Shown piece by piece: positions 24,801 through 35,800 of a DNA stretch of 64,000 bases. Every line of letters starts with the position of its first letter. Position 1 is the first letter of the stretch. The notes below the pieces were generated by a model. The model had not been told where the DNA came from, did not search any database, and saw only the letters and a list, made by a program, of their open reading frames with translations. Source of the DNA: Colletotrichum lupini (Eukaryota; Ascomycota; Sordariomycetes; Glomerellales; Glomerellaceae); contig NC_064672.1 of assembly GCF_023278565.1 (NCBI RefSeq), positions 3,472,001 to 3,536,000 of the forward strand, in the 5' to 3' direction. Both the position numbers and the translations under genes were made by a program.

Positions 24801-25833
24801 TTCGATGATGCATTTGCAAGCTTCACCAGCGCACACAATAACTCTGACAAGTCGGGTGCTGACACAACCAAACCCTTCTCAGCTTTTGATTCTGAATTCC
24901 CACCCATCTCCGAGCTTGACCGTGACGACGATGACGACGATTCAGATACTGCCAGCGAAGGGGGCGGCTTTGATGATGACTTCGCCCCGGCGTCTCCTCA
25001 AGCGAAGAAGACTGAACCTCCCACGGAGCCCAAGGATGCCGTTTCCCCGACTGTTCCGGTGGCTGCGGCTGCTCTTCCTGCGACTGAGGATTCGGTCTCC
25101 CCTACGTCTATTCATAACGCTACTGCTACTGCTACAGCAGCACCTACTATTCCCGAGACATCGGAGGCTAGCATTACCTCAGCGCCCACGACTACACAAC
25201 ATCCGGAGCCCAAGGCCCAGTCTTCCTTTGACGATCTTGATGACGAGTTCGAGGGTCTAGAAGATGCCAAAGAGGGTTCTGCCGATGATGACTTCCAGAC
25301 AATTTCTAGATCTGGTTTGGATGATTTCAACCCAGTCTTCGACAGCAGCCCGCCACCCAGCCAAGCCAAGACAGAGTCTACTGCCTTTGGACAAGAGAGC
25401 AGCTACGACTTTGGATCAGTATCACCAAAACCGGCCGCTGGCGAGATTGCTAGTGCGGCATCGAAGAGCTCAGCAGCGGCTCCGGATGCACAGGACTGGG
25501 ATGCCATCTTTGCCAGTCTCGACTCACCCAGTGACGCTAATGCAAACCCCACAGCAAGTGCTCCTGCCCCTGCTTCTGCTCCTCCTGCAGAGGATACTCG
25601 GCCAACTCCTGGTAGAGCCCTGACGCACACGGGCGAGCATGATGATCCGATTTTAAAGAACCTCACCAGCATGGGCTATTCGAGAGAGGACTCCATTCTC
25701 GCTTTGGAAAAGTATGACTACAACTTGGAAAGGGTAAGTGGATTGATTTCCTTTAAGGATCGCATGCATCACCCCTTGCGTATGTGGCTGACTCTGTTAA
25801 CAGGCTGCCAACTATCTCGCAAGCCAGTCGTGA
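21836..25833 (+). CDS. ede1: EH-domain endocytic scaffold Ede1 (Eps15-like)
   Basis: Exons 21836-21860, 21944-22095, 22161-25733 and 25804-25833; GT-AG and phase-consistent, giving 1259 aa. Three EH domains bind NPF motifs: about 12-105 (split over the first three exons), 142-220 (LTPEKVNQYSGLF, IWQLAD, MHLL) and 287-380 (VTPDDKQRFDVLY, IWDLAD, MYLI). A Pro/Ala linker with DPFGS and DDLFGL patches follows, then a coiled coil at about 513-710, a long acidic Ser/Pro/Ala-rich region, and a C-terminal UBA domain (about 1218-1259) that binds ubiquitin. The last exon of 30 nt completes the UBA helix (AANYLASQS). Reading through the last intron would replace this end with an unrelated tail. Ede1 is an early-arriving clathrin-mediated endocytosis scaffold at the plasma membrane. 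Domain order and length match filamentous fungal Ede1. Confidence 0.95.
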
Positions 25834-26769
25834 AGATAGCAGAACACAATCAAGAAGAGAAGAGAAACGCAGTTTTGTTTCATTATGGGAGGCAAAGGGG
25901 CGTGAACCCCCATGATTGCAAGCGTTCCATTTTCCCCGCTTAGCCTGGAGATACCTGAATGTGTTTGGAAGTTATTCGGAAATCCCCTTAGCCCTAACCC
26001 CCGTTACGCCAGGCCGCTCGATTCTCCCCTTGGATTATGGTGGGCCTCCGGTGATTAATGTGTATGTAGGTTGTACATGTCGATTCGATACTAGCATAGC
26101 AATGTCACAAACCTTTTCTGATATGATGTTTACCTGCTCACTGCCTCACTGCGTAGTTCGTTGCGTGCTCAAGTAGAGCCAATGGTAAGATTGGATAAGG
26201 TAATGGCTGCGAGTGCTATGACTGAATACTTGTTTTGGTACGAACATGCTATTCTTGTATGCCGTACATAAACTTCAGACAGTAGCATTGTTCCCACTAC
26301 AGAACGTGAATATTCGTGCAGTTGATTTGCTTCCTTGTTGTTGATTGTTTGTACCATTTGATGAACTTGCTTGACTCCGAAAGCCGTGACCAAAAGACAA
26401 AATGCCTATGTGCTTCTTCAAGTGTCCATATCTCTAGCCTAATTTCACCTATCACTGCACAATGGGAGAAGAAGAAGAGAGAGAGAAAAGTGCGTCTAAC
26501 ACGTAATCTTCTATAATTACATTCTCTGGGTGGGTAGAGAGAATCATTGTCACCTGCTGCCCTTTCAGATGATTTTCCACACCCTTTGCGTGCCCATCGT
26601 CCTCATCACTCGGGCTCGGTCGCCCCCCTTTGGGAACTTGCAAATCATTGTTTGACTGCAGCTTGCAGTGTATATATAAACAGTGCCGGGAAAGGCGGCC
26701 TTTCCTTACACCTCCACTTCGGATCTCCTTCCTTGCTCGACTTGTCCTCGTCGTCTTCGCGCTCGTTCA
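25834..26769. other. Convergent 3' intergenic region, EDE1 / SEC6
   Basis: About 940 bp between two converging genes. It is relatively AT-rich at 26050-26520, as fungal 3' regions often are. No gene or repeat is seen. Confidence 0.55.
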
Positions 26770-29025
26770 TCACTTGACCTTGCCCATGATCGTCTCGGGC
26801 CCCCTGACTACGTCAATCTGCGCCGCCCTCGCCTTGACGGCGTTGAGCATGCTCCTCTCAAAATCGTCGCGTGACCGCAGCACCGCTTCGACCCAGTTGA
26901 CCTGCAGATCCCAGTACGCCGTCTTGAAAGCCTCAAACGTATCGGGGATGGCGTCTTTGTCGACGGTGATGAGCTGCAAAAAGTACTCGGTGACGCGCCA
27001 TGTCTGCTTGACCGAGTTACCGACATCGGGGTTCGGTAGGGCGCTGAAGTACTCAAACGCCGTCGAGATGTCGTTGAAGAGCTTGTCCTGCACTGGGTCG
27101 GCCCGACGAAACTTTGCGCCCTTGTTACGTACCGACGAGAGGTAGCGCACGAGGAGCTCGTCCGAGAAGATCTCAGTGAAAATATCGACGAGGGAGTGGT
27201 GGAGCACCTGGCGGTAGTCGCCGACGTACTCCTCAAATGTCACCACCATCTGCTTCATGGCCGTGCTCGTGTACCACTTGGGAGTAAAGAAGTCCGCCAT
27301 GACGAGCTTGAAGTCGACCGAGAAGATGAGCTGCACAAACTTTGTGATGCACCACGTGCTGAAGTCGATGTAGCCGTCGCGCAGCAGCTCGACTTCGGTC
27401 TCCGCCCGCTCCATGTACGCCGGCGACACGAGGGGCTCAAACTTTTGCTTAAAGTTGGAGAGGTAGCCGAACCTGTTCTCTTCCTCATTGTCGTCAACGC
27501 ACGCAATTTGATCGTTTGCTGTGGCGACGAGCCAATCTTGAAGGGGCTGGAATCCCTCGAGCTCCGGGACCTTGCCCGTCTCGAATCTAATAGCTTCCTC
27601 TTCGAGCATCTTCTGCCACGACTGCTGTCTACCGCGTAATCTTAAGAACATGGCGTCAATGACACCCTCAATGACGTCAATGCGCTTCGAGTTGGCCGCA
27701 GCGTCAATCTGCTCGCGCATCATACGCCACATGTCTACGAGGTTCCTGGACCTGAAGTAGCCGTATTCGTCTTGGTCCAAGTTGGAGCCTTCGACGTTGC
27801 GTTCTGCAAAGTCCTTCTGTTCCGCGTTGAAGATGCGCTCGATCCATTCGTCGAGGAACTTGATGATGAGCTGTCGGAAGTCGCGGACCAATTCCGTCTC
27901 TCTCGAGTCGATGACGTGGGGTGTGAGATCCTCCTGCTTGAAGCCGAGCTTTTTCATCTTCTTGTAGTACTTTTCCGGGTAGTTGATGATCTCCAACGTA
28001 TTAGCAGAAGCTGCGTCTGGGTCGTCAATCATGCCGGTGAGAAAGTCGTGCATCGTCTGGTGATATATATCGCCATACGTCTTGAGGATTTTCCACTTTT
28101 TGGGCATCAACGGCGTCATGCCCATCTTAACGGCATTCAGGTCGTTGAAGTACCACTTAAGAATCTTGTCGAGCGTTGAAGGGTCGTCCAGGAATTCTCC
28201 TCTGGCTTCGTTAAACTGGCCCTCTACACTTATCTTGATGGCCTGTGTGAACTTGTCCTTGTACCCTCGCACCTTTTTCGCGCCGTCCGTGATGCTCTGG
28301 AAGCGCGTTGCCATCTCCTTGTGATCCTTGAGCGCCTCTTGCAGTGCTAGCACCCTCTGATCACTCTTCTCTTCAGCCTCAATGACCACGGCGAATCGTA
28401 CCACTAATCCATTGTTGTCGTTAACCACCAAGTTGATAAGGTTCAGCGCCAGGATCCCAATGTGCTCGTCAAACCAGTCGATCATGGTGTCGAGCCTCTG
28501 GAAGTAATCCTCGAGCGTCGATTCCAGGCTCGGGTCTTCTGCCCTCTGTATCTGCTCCATGGCATCGTCTCGAATATTCCTCAGCTGCGTCAACTCGTAG
28601 TGAATAGGCAGCAGGTTGGGCATGTTCTCCTTATCCCCCTCGTCCTCGTCTAGCATGCGGTCGACAATGGCAAGCCGCTCATTAAACGTCTCGAGGTTCT
28701 TGCGCATGGCCTCGACAGCCCCAAAATTCCGGTGGGCCTGGGAGACGAGATTAATGCTGTTGAAGTCTTTAATCATGTTCTGCGATTCGGAACATAGGCG
28801 ATCGATCTTGATCATCTCCTCCTTGATCAGCTGCACCGTCTTCTGGCCGTCTGTCAAGCCCGTCATGCCGGACTGGGTGGTCTCGAGCTGCTCGCGCAAG
28901 CCGCTGCGGAGCTGGGAGTCGACGGCTGTTTTCTTGCGAGAAAATTCCTGCTTCAGACCGGCAATCTTCTCAAGATCATCTGGGTGGCGGAGGAGCTCCG
29001 CGAGCTTAGGGATGGGGGCATCCAT
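26770..29025 (-). CDS. sec6: Exocyst complex subunit Sec6
   Basis: Single uninterrupted exon of 751 aa on the minus strand, from ATG 29025 to the stop at 26770, close to the length of other fungal Sec6 proteins. The N-terminal third is coiled-coil rich (KLAELLRHPDDLEKIAGLKQ onward). The rest is helical and shows Sec6-family stretches such as PKKWKILKTYGDIYH, MPLMPKKW-like positions near 330, and VDFKLVMADFFTPKWY near 590. Sec6 is a core subunit of the octameric exocyst that tethers secretory vesicles to the plasma membrane at hyphal tips and septa. It converges with EDE1 and lies 650 bp downstream of the pirin gene on the same strand. There is no sign of truncation. Confidence 0.95.
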   Translation of the reverse strand: MDAPIPKLAELLRHPDDLEKIAGLKQEFSRKKTAVDSQLRSGLREQLETTQSGMTGLTDGQKTVQLIKEEMIKIDRLCSESQNMIKDFNSINLVSQAHRNFGAVEAMRKNLETFNERLAIVDRMLDEDEGDKENMPNLLPIHYELTQLRNIRDDAMEQIQRAEDPSLESTLEDYFQRLDTMIDWFDEHIGILALNLINLVVNDNNGLVVRFAVVIEAEEKSDQRVLALQEALKDHKEMATRFQSITDGAKKVRGYKDKFTQAIKISVEGQFNEARGEFLDDPSTLDKILKWYFNDLNAVKMGMTPLMPKKWKILKTYGDIYHQTMHDFLTGMIDDPDAASANTLEIINYPEKYYKKMKKLGFKQEDLTPHVIDSRETELVRDFRQLIIKFLDEWIERIFNAEQKDFAERNVEGSNLDQDEYGYFRSRNLVDMWRMMREQIDAAANSKRIDVIEGVIDAMFLRLRGRQQSWQKMLEEEAIRFETGKVPELEGFQPLQDWLVATANDQIACVDDNEEENRFGYLSNFKQKFEPLVSPAYMERAETEVELLRDGYIDFSTWCITKFVQLIFSVDFKLVMADFFTPKWYTSTAMKQMVVTFEEYVGDYRQVLHHSLVDIFTEIFSDELLVRYLSSVRNKGAKFRRADPVQDKLFNDISTAFEYFSALPNPDVGNSVKQTWRVTEYFLQLITVDKDAIPDTFEAFKTAYWDLQVNWVEAVLRSRDDFERSMLNAVKARAAQIDVVRGPETIMGKVK

Positions 29026-29672
29026 AGCGGGCAGGCTCGAGGCAGCGAGGCTTAGGCCGCCAGCTGTCTTCGGCTTGAATTATGAGAAATCTCGTCGATG
29101 AATGAGTGTCGATTACTCTATCGGTTGGCTCGGTTATCAGTTGCGCATTCGGTATAGAGGGTTCGGGGGTATTTTCACGGCGTCGTCATTAATCATGTCG
29201 GTGGAGGGTGTTAGGTGTTGGGCTGGGAGGTCATCGCATTGCTTGCTGCGACTCGGTTTCGTGTACCTTGCATGGGGTCCAATTCCCACCTCAAGTCCGG
29301 CGGCAGGGAAAGGGAGAGCTGGGGAACTTTGTTGGTCTGTGCGTTCTTGTCCCGCTGTGAGTGACTTCTGCAGCGGCCTGTGCACTCGAGCTGCCAACGC
29401 TGCAGGGCAGCATCTCTACAACAATGGATGAATTGCAACTGTGCCAAAGTGTGATAATACAGTGTTTGTTTTTTTGTTCTTTTGATAAGGTAGTAAAAGT
29501 TCTTTTTCCTCAATTCTATGATATTCGTGGTATCTCATCCAACTTTTGAATGCCTGCCTCAAGATGCTGTCAGTCCAAGAAATTGCCCCTCCGCTGGATG
29601 CTAAGTATGAAAATACACGATGCCTCTAAACTACAAACCAAACACGGATAGCAGGTGCAGAATCCCATTGTC
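29026..29672. other. Intergenic region, SEC6 promoter / pirin 3' end
   Basis: About 650 bp holding the SEC6 promoter and the 3' region of the pirin gene, with AT-rich tracts at 29450-29530. No additional gene is seen. Confidence 0.55.
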
Positions 29673-30898
29673 TTATTCAATCATAGACTTTCCAATTTCA
29701 CTCTGCCAGCCCTCGGCCCTCTCGAACCCATTAGAGTGAGTCTGATAGTCCATGAGGGCTTGATATACCTCGGCTTTAGAGCTCAGGACAAAAGGGCCGT
29801 ATTGCACGACCTCCTGGTCAAGGGGCGTCCCAGCAATAAGGACGAACCTCGCGTCCTTGTCCGCGCCGGCATCAACCTCGACGTTGACGATCTCGCCGTC
29901 CTCCTCAAAGACTACATTGTGGAATTCGTCCACCACCCTCTTCTGCGTCCCCTCGCCAAAAATGGCCTGTCCCTCGAGCGTGTACGCAAAAGCATTCCAC
30001 CCCTTGGGCACCGGCTGCGCGATCCGGCCGCCGGGCTTGATCTGAACATCCAAGATCCACACGGGCGTGTACGCTAGGTCTCGCACCGAGTCAACCCCGT
30101 GGCTTTGGCCCGAGATGACCTTGACGTGGACCTTGCCGCCGTCGACGTCGACGGTGGGGATCTCCTTGGCCCGCAGATCGCGGTACCGCGGCTCGCAGGC
30201 CTTTAGGTGCTTGGGCAGGTCCACCCACAGCTGCAAACCGACGTTGGCGCTGCCGTCTGGGTTCTGCTTGGGCATCTCGGCATGCATGATGCCGCGGCCG
30301 GCCGTCATGAATTGCAGGTCGCCGGCCTCGATGGTGCCCTTGTTGCCGGCAAAGTCCTCGTGGTCGACACCGCCGTGGAGTAGGTAAGTGATTGTCTCCT
30401 GACCGCGGTGGGGATGGTCCGGGAAGCCCGAGCCGGGGGCGATACGGAAGTGGTCTTGTAATCTCGTGTTAGCAAAGCTTAGACTCTACGTTCAAGGGAC
30501 GGTCAACATGAAGGAAAATGAGCAGGCCTGGTTGGGGGTGGGGGGCTCATCAATAACTCACCAAGCATCAAAAATGGTGAAAAGTTCTTGAGCTGAGGCG
30601 TGCCGATTGAGCGACGAACGCGAGCACCAGCACCCTCAGCCTGTTCAACGGCCAAAAAGACCTTGCGGATCGCGCGAGGGACAGACATGTCGGTGGCGTA
30701 AAGGTGATGGTCTACTTGTGCTTCTTGTTGCTGCGAAGACTTGGCTTCAAGGTCGAATACGCTTCCGTTCCGAGTGTTACTCAAAGAGTTGAAAAAGTTC
30801 GTTGCTGTCGCGAATGCTACGCTCACTATGTATTCTCGAAAGGTTACAATCGATGCGATACCAATGATGATGGATAGCCAGAACGAGAGGGACTTCAT
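29673..30898 (-). CDS. Pirin-family cupin protein with N-terminal hydrophobic segment
   Basis: Two exons on the minus strand (30898-30562 and 30454-29673; intron of 107 nt) give 372 aa. The splice restores the pirin block FLMLDHF. The N-terminal cupin shows all four metal ligands of human pirin: DHPHRG (H126, H128) and MHAE (H170, E172). The C-terminal cupin follows to the end. Pirins are Fe-containing proteins linked to transcription cofactor or quercetinase-like activity. Unlike ordinary pirins of about 290 aa, this one starts with about 70 extra residues, led by MKSLSFWLSIIIGIASIVTF, which looks like a signal anchor or membrane helix. An internal ATG at 30688 would give a conventional cytosolic or nuclear pirin of about 302 aa. 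Which start is used decides localisation; sequence alone does not settle it. Confidence 0.88.
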
Positions 30899-32253
30899 TG
30901 ATGAGGGGCGGTGATCAGGGATAATTTATGTAGGCGGATCGCTTCTCAAAGATCTTGGGGATGAGAGTGAGAAGAATCAAGTGTAAGTGTTCTAGAAAGG
31001 AGAAGATGAATCTATTTGACCAAGGGTCTAGCGATACGTCGGTTCTCTCCACATGGCAAATACTACTCTAGCTTCAGAAAAGGCGGCAAAGCGTGCAGCA
31101 ACAGCATCGTGAGGAATCGTCTTATGCGCTTCTCTGGTAAGCAACAACGCATTAGTCAAATTTACATCAGCAATGGGAAAGCACGTCTCTCACTCTCGTG
31201 GCGCGAGCTTCGCCCACCATCTCTACCGGGGTATGGTACCTAGGTACATCCTTAGCGTCTGTCTCGCCCTTCTCATCAAGTTCCTAGCCGATGATCTTTA
31301 CGTCAGCAATTGACAACCAAGGGACGTGGGAACCTTCAGGAAGCTAAGGTGCTGTGCACCCACAAGTAAGGTCAGGTCGGGAAGCTGCAAACAGTTTGTT
31401 CGCTCGTCAAAGTGCTGGCCAATCACCGTGACCAATGATAGCACGCAAGAGCCGCCAATCGACAGCAAGCAACCTTCCCCAGTCGCTCTTTCTCCTCCCC
31501 AGGTCTTGCAGCGGGTTGATCTGATCGAGTGCGACTTATTGCTCTAGACTACCTTTACAGACATGAAAAATAGGACATAGAGTTTGGATTACTCTTGAAT
31601 GCCCTGCACGGTAGCTACTCCGCAGCTTGTGCGTCTACGTACTCCAGGACTCAGGCCTGTGCGAGTAAGCTCCCGTGCTGGCTAGCTTCTTGGTCACCCG
31701 GTGCTGCGTCACTCGCAACAGCAAGCTTGGTCAGGGAACACAGCGTGTCTATTATAGATTTTGATTCCTATGAAAAATCCGACACCAACTCCAACTCCAG
31801 CACAAGTTCAACCCTTCGGAAAAAGACTACAACGTCCGCCGAAAGTCAAGCCGTCTTAACCATGCCCATCAACCCTGAGGGAAGATCGGGCGCCTTGGCG
31901 GGTGCCATCAGCCACGGAGGGAATAGTCCAAGTCCGATTGGCCTTCGAAAATGAAGGGCCAGAGCGGCGCACTAGATGCCTATCTCTCTCTTCCTCCCTC
32001 GTACACCACTGATTGGAACAGACAAAGGAAATCAACATAGCACACCAAAACAGTACATGAAAAACTCTTTATCCGAGGTATAGATTCCGTTCCTTGCTGC
32101 ATGTCGTAGAAGCGTTCGCCATCATGACTGCGGTCCCAGAACCTGTAAGTGGTTCAAGAATGCCGCGAAGGGAGGGAAGGGTATATGAAATAGAGGCGGG
32201 TTGAGGTAAAACGTCGGCAGGCTAGCAAGCTGTACAATCGCGAGCCGTGGCGC
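30899..32253. other. Intergenic region, pirin promoter / CAP20-like 3' end
   Basis: About 1.35 kb with the pirin promoter on the left and the 3' region of the CAP20-like gene on the right. Only short unsupported frames occur (for example plus 31595-31954, no domain). Confidence 0.5.
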
Positions 32254-32864
32254 TTAGTTGTTGGCCTTCTCATTGACCACTTCCTTGGCCTCCTCCTTCT
32301 TGTAGTGGATGACGTCGCCAACCCAGATAATGAGTTCACTGGTGGTGATAAGGGCGGTTCCGATAAGGGCCTTGCCGTACGCAACAACGTTCTCACTGCC
32401 GACCTTCTTCTTCTGCTGGCTAAACGTCTTCAGAACGTGGTCCTTGGCTTCGACGCCAGTGCGAATGGGCAGGGCAATGATGCCCTTGGCACCGGCGTAC
32501 AGCTCCTCGGTGGGCTTCTTGACGACGGGGAAGCGCTCGTCAACCTTGGTCAGGGCCTGGTCGCCGAGGTTGTCTGCCTTTTCGGCATAGGGGCGCAGGT
32601 AACCCCAAGGACGGGCGAAGTAAGGGATAAGAGGCTCGGCAAAGGTCTTGTAGGCAGAGTCGCTGTAGACCAGGGACTTCTTGCCGACAGGGTGGTTCCT
32701 GAAGGTAACGACACCGTCGTGTACTACAGGGTAATCCAGGAAGTGCTATCCAGGACGGTTAGTAAGAGATTGCGATAAGAGTCAAAATACGGTTGCATTC
32801 ATTGATAACGCACCTGGAGGGCAGCCGAGGGCACGCTCGGGAGGTCACCGTTGACTTGGGCCAT
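32254..32864 (-). CDS. CAP20/perilipin-like lipid-droplet protein
   Basis: Two exons on the minus strand (32864-32814 and 32745-32254; intron of 68 nt with GTGCGT...ATAG) give 180 aa starting MAQVNGDLPSVPSAALQHFL. The sequence matches the fungal CAP20/MPL1 perilipin-like family in length and in conserved stretches (YPVVHDGV, YFARPWGYLRPY, ADNLGDQALTKVDERFP, ending EVVNEKANN). Family members coat lipid droplets and affect lipid storage and appressorium turgor in Colletotrichum and Metarhizium; this is family knowledge, not shown here. The first exon encodes only 17 residues. A pyrimidine-rich leader on the coding strand extends upstream to about 33560 and may contain a 5' UTR intron. Confidence 0.9.
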
Positions 32865-35800
32865 TTTGGGCATTTAGTAGATTGGCGAGAGTTGCGTGGG
32901 AAAGTTGAAGTTGTTGATTCGTCGAAGCGTGAAGCCCGTCGAATTCTGGTCGAGGGTTGGAGGAGGATTCGCTGCGGAGTAAGCTCGTGCGCGGGGGGGG
33001 AAGCTGGCGGCTTAGGAAAGCTGCGGTTGAGGCTCCGGGATAGGGTCTCGTAGTAGATAGGGGGGGGTTGCTAGGCGATTCGATATCAGAACTGAACAAG
33101 TCCAGAGCAGGGCGAAAAAGGCCAGGAGAGTGAAGCGAGTCGGGATATGTGTTGGGCGGTAGAATTGGGAGTGTAGGAAGATGGAAAGGCTTTTTGTTGT
33201 TGAAGAGGGAAGAATCAAAAGAAGGATGTATAGTAGGGAGGGAAAAGTAGTAGGTAAGTCAAAGCTAAATGGGAGAGACAAGACGAGACGCACATGAGAG
33301 AAGCGTAGAAGGAGGAGGGCAGAAGGGGAAGTGAGTGTGAGAGGAGGAGGAGGGAAACTCACAGATAGCAGCAGAGGGTTGTCGGAGACCGAGAGGCAGC
33401 TGGTTGGATGGAGGAGAGGCGGCTGGAACGGAGAAGAGCGTGTACAGATGGGTGGTGACGAGGTTGACGCCACAGACGGGCATGGACTGAAATGAAAGTA
33501 TTTATCTACGTCTTGGTCGAGACGACAGGTGAGAAGATGAGAGCACGAGAAAGAGCCCACCTCACCACGTCTTGAAGTATGGGGCTGGCCTAACCATGTT
33601 GCCTGAACCCCTTAGGATGCGAGACTAGATTGATTAGCATGTGCTTCAGACATTCACAGGTCGAATGCGAGGAAAGGGACGCCCAGGAATGCCGTGGTGG
33701 CGGGTCCGGCCCAAGTATCCCTACCAACGAGGTACATGCGCCACATGCCAGTGGGATGTCGTCTTTTTTTCTTTCTTCGTTTGGTCCCTTCTGCTGCTGC
33801 TCTGTAGCTATTATTCATGCTATCTTATGTGTTCCTCCCTACAGACTATGCCCCGCAATTTTGGGTCGCTGCTTGCTCTGGTTTTAAAGCAAGGCATTGA
33901 TGCTACTGTTGAGGTGTTAAAATCGTCTATCTGCTCAATTAATGTTGTGGAGAGTTAATGACAGCTGACATGGCCAGGTAGATGTTCGTGAGGTAAGTAA
34001 GGCAAGTGAGGTAGCTGCTCAAGCCACATACATGTAATAGCACCTTGTACTGCTGACGGCAGCTTCAAAAGCACGTATCCCTGTCCGTCCCGCCCGTGGG
34101 CAGTAAAACCCGCAGGGCAGGCGCATGTGCACAAGCACCTTACATTGTCGCATTGGTCGTGTAGCTATCTCTCATTGGGAGAAACAGCTTCAGCAGCAAC
34201 TCTAGCGATGGCAAGAAAAAGGACGCAGCGGTAAGGATATTTCAAGGTAGAACGGACGAATACATTTGGTAAGGCGACCGACAATCCTGTAGTATCAAAC
34301 TTGTCTGTAGCTGTAGCAAGCAACAGCAGCAGCAGCACCAACAATAGCTCGCATGCGTCCCTATCGCGACCCCGGCTTCTGACATGTGAAAGTGGTACAC
34401 GAACTCTCGCCCCGCCAAATCGTGTCAAAGTGGAATGCTGGAAGGGACGGAGAGAGTCAAAAAAGAAGGCAAAAGAGGGTCTCGGCCGTGACAACTGGAC
34501 AGGGCACCTTTTTATTTTATTTTCTTCGTCATGTCGATTCTACGGTCAGCAGATAGGTACACTAAACATATGATCCATCCCCATGTCCCATGGTTGAAAA
34601 ATCGCGTTATGCTTAAGGGCTCCAGGAGCAGGCATGTGATCCAGTCCAAGAGACGAAACGGGTGGTAAGGCAAAGGTGAGGAGGAGGAGGAGGAGGAGCA
34701 GAAGGAGGAGGGGATAAGCTCCCACACTCGAGCAGTCCCGTCACAAACTCGCAGTCGCAGCCGCGTTCCTGAGATGCTCAAGTGCTGTGTGCTCTTCGAA
34801 TTGTTGGCCAATTCGGTTGCGTCTGGATCAGACCATTGATGATTGCAGTTCTCCAACGAATGAACGGAATCGCCCCTCTCTCTCCCCCTCTCCTTCCTTC
34901 CGGCACGGAAGACATACGCGAACGCACGGCGCTTTCCTGCATGCCGTGGACGGTCCCGTCATTATGTCATCATTGCAGTTGATGGTGCAAGCAGCAAGTC
35001 AGCAGCAAGAAGGAAGCATGGGAGAGGAGGGGAGGGGAGCTGCTCTTGCTCTTGAGGTACTCTAAGGTGAGTAGTCGACTACCTACCATAGGTACGGAGA
35101 ACTGCCACACCGAAAGGGAGACGGGAGAGGAAAGAAGCGCCCGGTCAACAAGTCGCTGCTCAACACGTATGCGTGCCTTATCTGACAGTTTGCCGGAGCA
35201 CCCGCTGATCTGTGTCCTCGCGGACGGGTTACTTCCACCCACCACCTCTACACTCGTGTCCAGTCTGTGAGTTGCGGCTTGCTGGATCATGGACGACATG
35301 AGGCGCTTTGAATGACATCTGCCTCGAGCTGTCATGCATTGATTATTCAGTCATTCATTTCTGCAGAAGCGGTGGTTCGTTCGGAGGATGATCTCCGCCG
35401 TAACTATTCTCGTTCCCCTTTCCTACCTCTTGATACAGTACTCTTGTCTCCTTAACCTTACTTTCCCCTGCTTCGCGAACACGACGTACGGATAGGTATA
35501 CCATCTCAAGTATCAAGAAGGCGCAAGAGACCCCCAAGTTCCTCCCGCAACCCAATTGGCCATGCGCCCACCCCGGCTTATCGCTTCACATCACCCCAAA
35601 CTTTATCACGGGGAGATCCCAAGCCAACGGCTGGCGCTCGTCCTGCACCACTACGCCCTAGGCCCAAATAGCGGGACACAGCAAGCCGAATTGGGGGACG
35701 AAGCTTTGCACTCTTCTTCACCTCTCGGGGCTCTTGTTGCTTTCTCCTCATCCAAAAATCCCTCCGTCGCGTACCGACTAGCCCAAGGTACCTGACCTTG

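Noticed and set aside
33012..33560. 182-codon minus-strand frame rich in Ser, Pro and Leu
   Set aside because: Product of the CT-rich leader of the CAP20-like gene; low-complexity codons, no family.
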